The notes under the pieces: generated by a model | What the model was told of the DNA's origin: nothing | The model's database searches: none | What the model saw: only the letters and a program-made list of their open reading frames with translations | Part shown: positions 63,301 to 64,000 of the stretch, piece by piece | Layout of the letters: every line of letters begins with the position of its first letter | How positions within the stretch are numbered: the stretch's first letter is position 1 | DNA from: Pelomonas sp051857475 | Lineage (GTDB): Bacteria > Pseudomonadota > Gammaproteobacteria > Burkholderiales > Burkholderiaceae_C | Length of the DNA: 64,000 bases | NCBI RefSeq assembly: GCF_051857475.1 | Contig: NZ_JBPZGZ010000002.1 | Span: 1,054,001 to 1,118,000, forward strand | Direction: 5' to 3' | Position numbers and translations under genes: made by a program

Positions 63301-64000
63301 ATGAGCCTCTCTTCTCCCGCCGCGGCCTACACGGTCGCCGATTTCGATTTCGACCTCCCCCCCGAGCTGATCGCCCAGCATCCCGCCGCCGAGCGCAGCG
63401 CCTCGCGGCTGCTGGACGCGAGCCGTGCCGAGCTGGTGGACCGCGTGTTCCGCGAGCTGCCCGGCCTGCTGAACGCGGGCGACCTGCTGATCTTCAACAA
63501 CACCCAGGTCATCAAGGCGCGCCTGTTCGGCGTCAAGTCGACCGGCGGCAATGTCGAAGCCCTGGTCGAGCGGGTGCTGCCCGGCACCCAGGAAGTCTGG
63601 ATGCATCTGCGTGCCAGCAAGAGCCCCAAGCCGGGCAGCCGCGTGCGCTTTGCCGACGCCTTCGAAGCGGAGGTGCTCGGCCGCTGCGGGCCGGACAACG
63701 GCCTCTTTCACCTGCGCTTTGCGGGCGACCCCTTCGCGCTGCTCGAGGCCCACGGCCATGTGCCGCTGCCGCCCTATATCGCCCATGCCGACGGCGAGGA
63801 CGATGTGCGCCGTTACCAGACGGTGTTCGCCAAGGAACCCGGCGCCGTGGCGGCGCCGACCGCGGCCCTGCACTTCGACGAAGCCCTGCTGGCGCGCCTG
63901 GCCGAGCGCGGTGTCGAGCAGGCCCACGTGACCCTGCATGTGGGCGCCGGCACCTTCCAGCCGGTGCGCGTCGAGGCCCTGGCCGACCACAAGATGCACA
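63301..64000 (+). CDS. queA: S-adenosylmethionine:tRNA ribosyltransferase-isomerase, 5' part
   Basis: Begins MSLSSPAAAYTVADFDFDLP; the frame continues past the window end (about 233 residues seen of roughly 345). Landmarks are FDLPPELIAQHPAAERSASRLL, GDLLIFNNTQVIKARL, YQTVFAKEPGAVAAPTAALHFDEALL and HVTLHVGAGTFQPV. It makes epoxyqueuosine in tRNA. A weak ribosome site only. Confidence 0.95.
   Translation, partial: MSLSSPAAAYTVADFDFDLPPELIAQHPAAERSASRLLDASRAELVDRVFRELPGLLNAGDLLIFNNTQVIKARLFGVKSTGGNVEALVERVLPGTQEVWMHLRASKSPKPGSRVRFADAFEAEVLGRCGPDNGLFHLRFAGDPFALLEAHGHVPLPPYIAHADGEDDVRRYQTVFAKEPGAVAAPTAALHFDEALLARLAERGVEQAHVTLHVGAGTFQPVRVEALADHKMH

Overview
The window is high-GC DNA (about two thirds G+C by eye) packed with genes. 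It looks like a betaproteobacterium of the order Burkholderiales, probably the Roseateles/Mitsuaria/Rubrivivax side. The grounds are the KatG, OxyR, PanBC, RecG and QueA types, a PEP-CTERM protein, an extracellular polyhydroxybutyrate (PHB) depolymerase, several GC-rich lipoproteins, and two families of structured intergenic repeats. Genus assignment is inference. I saw no rRNA, tRNA, CRISPR array, insertion sequence or prophage.

Layout. 1-9.5 kb, mostly minus strand: a branched-chain-amino-acid-type ABC importer (livK, livG, livF, livH, livM) that encloses an extracellular PHB depolymerase gene and ends in an alpha/beta hydrolase. Upstream lie a sigma-54 activator (PAS-AAA-Fis) and a canonical -24/-12 promoter with candidate enhancer sites in front of livK. 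9.5-13.7 kb: a head-to-head pair of repeats, a TonB-dependent receptor with its own sigma-54-type promoter, and a periplasmic metallo-beta-lactamase-fold hydrolase. 13.7-17.5 kb: a diguanylate cyclase and three membrane proteins.

17.5-24.9 kb is the most interesting block. It is a tightly overlapping operon of a GntR regulator, an AprA/fumarate-reductase-like flavoprotein, a two-cluster ferredoxin, an SsuA-like binding protein carrying an extra NosL-like C-terminal region, a permease, an ATPase, a HEAT-repeat protein and a DUF971 protein. It is preceded by a sigma-54 promoter, an array of CTGTTG/CAACAG half-sites and a palindrome over the start codon. This looks like a nutrient-scavenging redox system whose substrate I cannot name.

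24.7-42 kb: a 1348-residue membrane protein of unknown function, lipoproteins, a PQQ-type sugar dehydrogenase, a TPR-methyltransferase, a PEP-CTERM protein, release factor 3, and a LytS/LytTR pair with a secreted partner. 42-50.4 kb: a desaturase, DJ-1 and Dps proteins, a chemoreceptor, then katG with a 34-residue membrane protein downstream, a ParA-like ATPase and oxyR, which together form an oxidative-stress group. 50.5-64 kb: panB and panC separated by a structured repeat, three peptidyl-prolyl isomerase lipoproteins, a second LytS/LytTR pair, recG, a large YCF48/BNR-repeat lipoprotein, a solute-binding protein and the start of queA.

Two multi-copy intergenic elements recur. Family A has three copies, at about 2.9, 9.6 and 9.9 kb. 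Family B has three copies, at about 13.6, 51.3 and 54.5 kb. In both, hairpin stems change sequence between copies while pairing is kept, which suggests that the RNA or DNA structure is what is selected.
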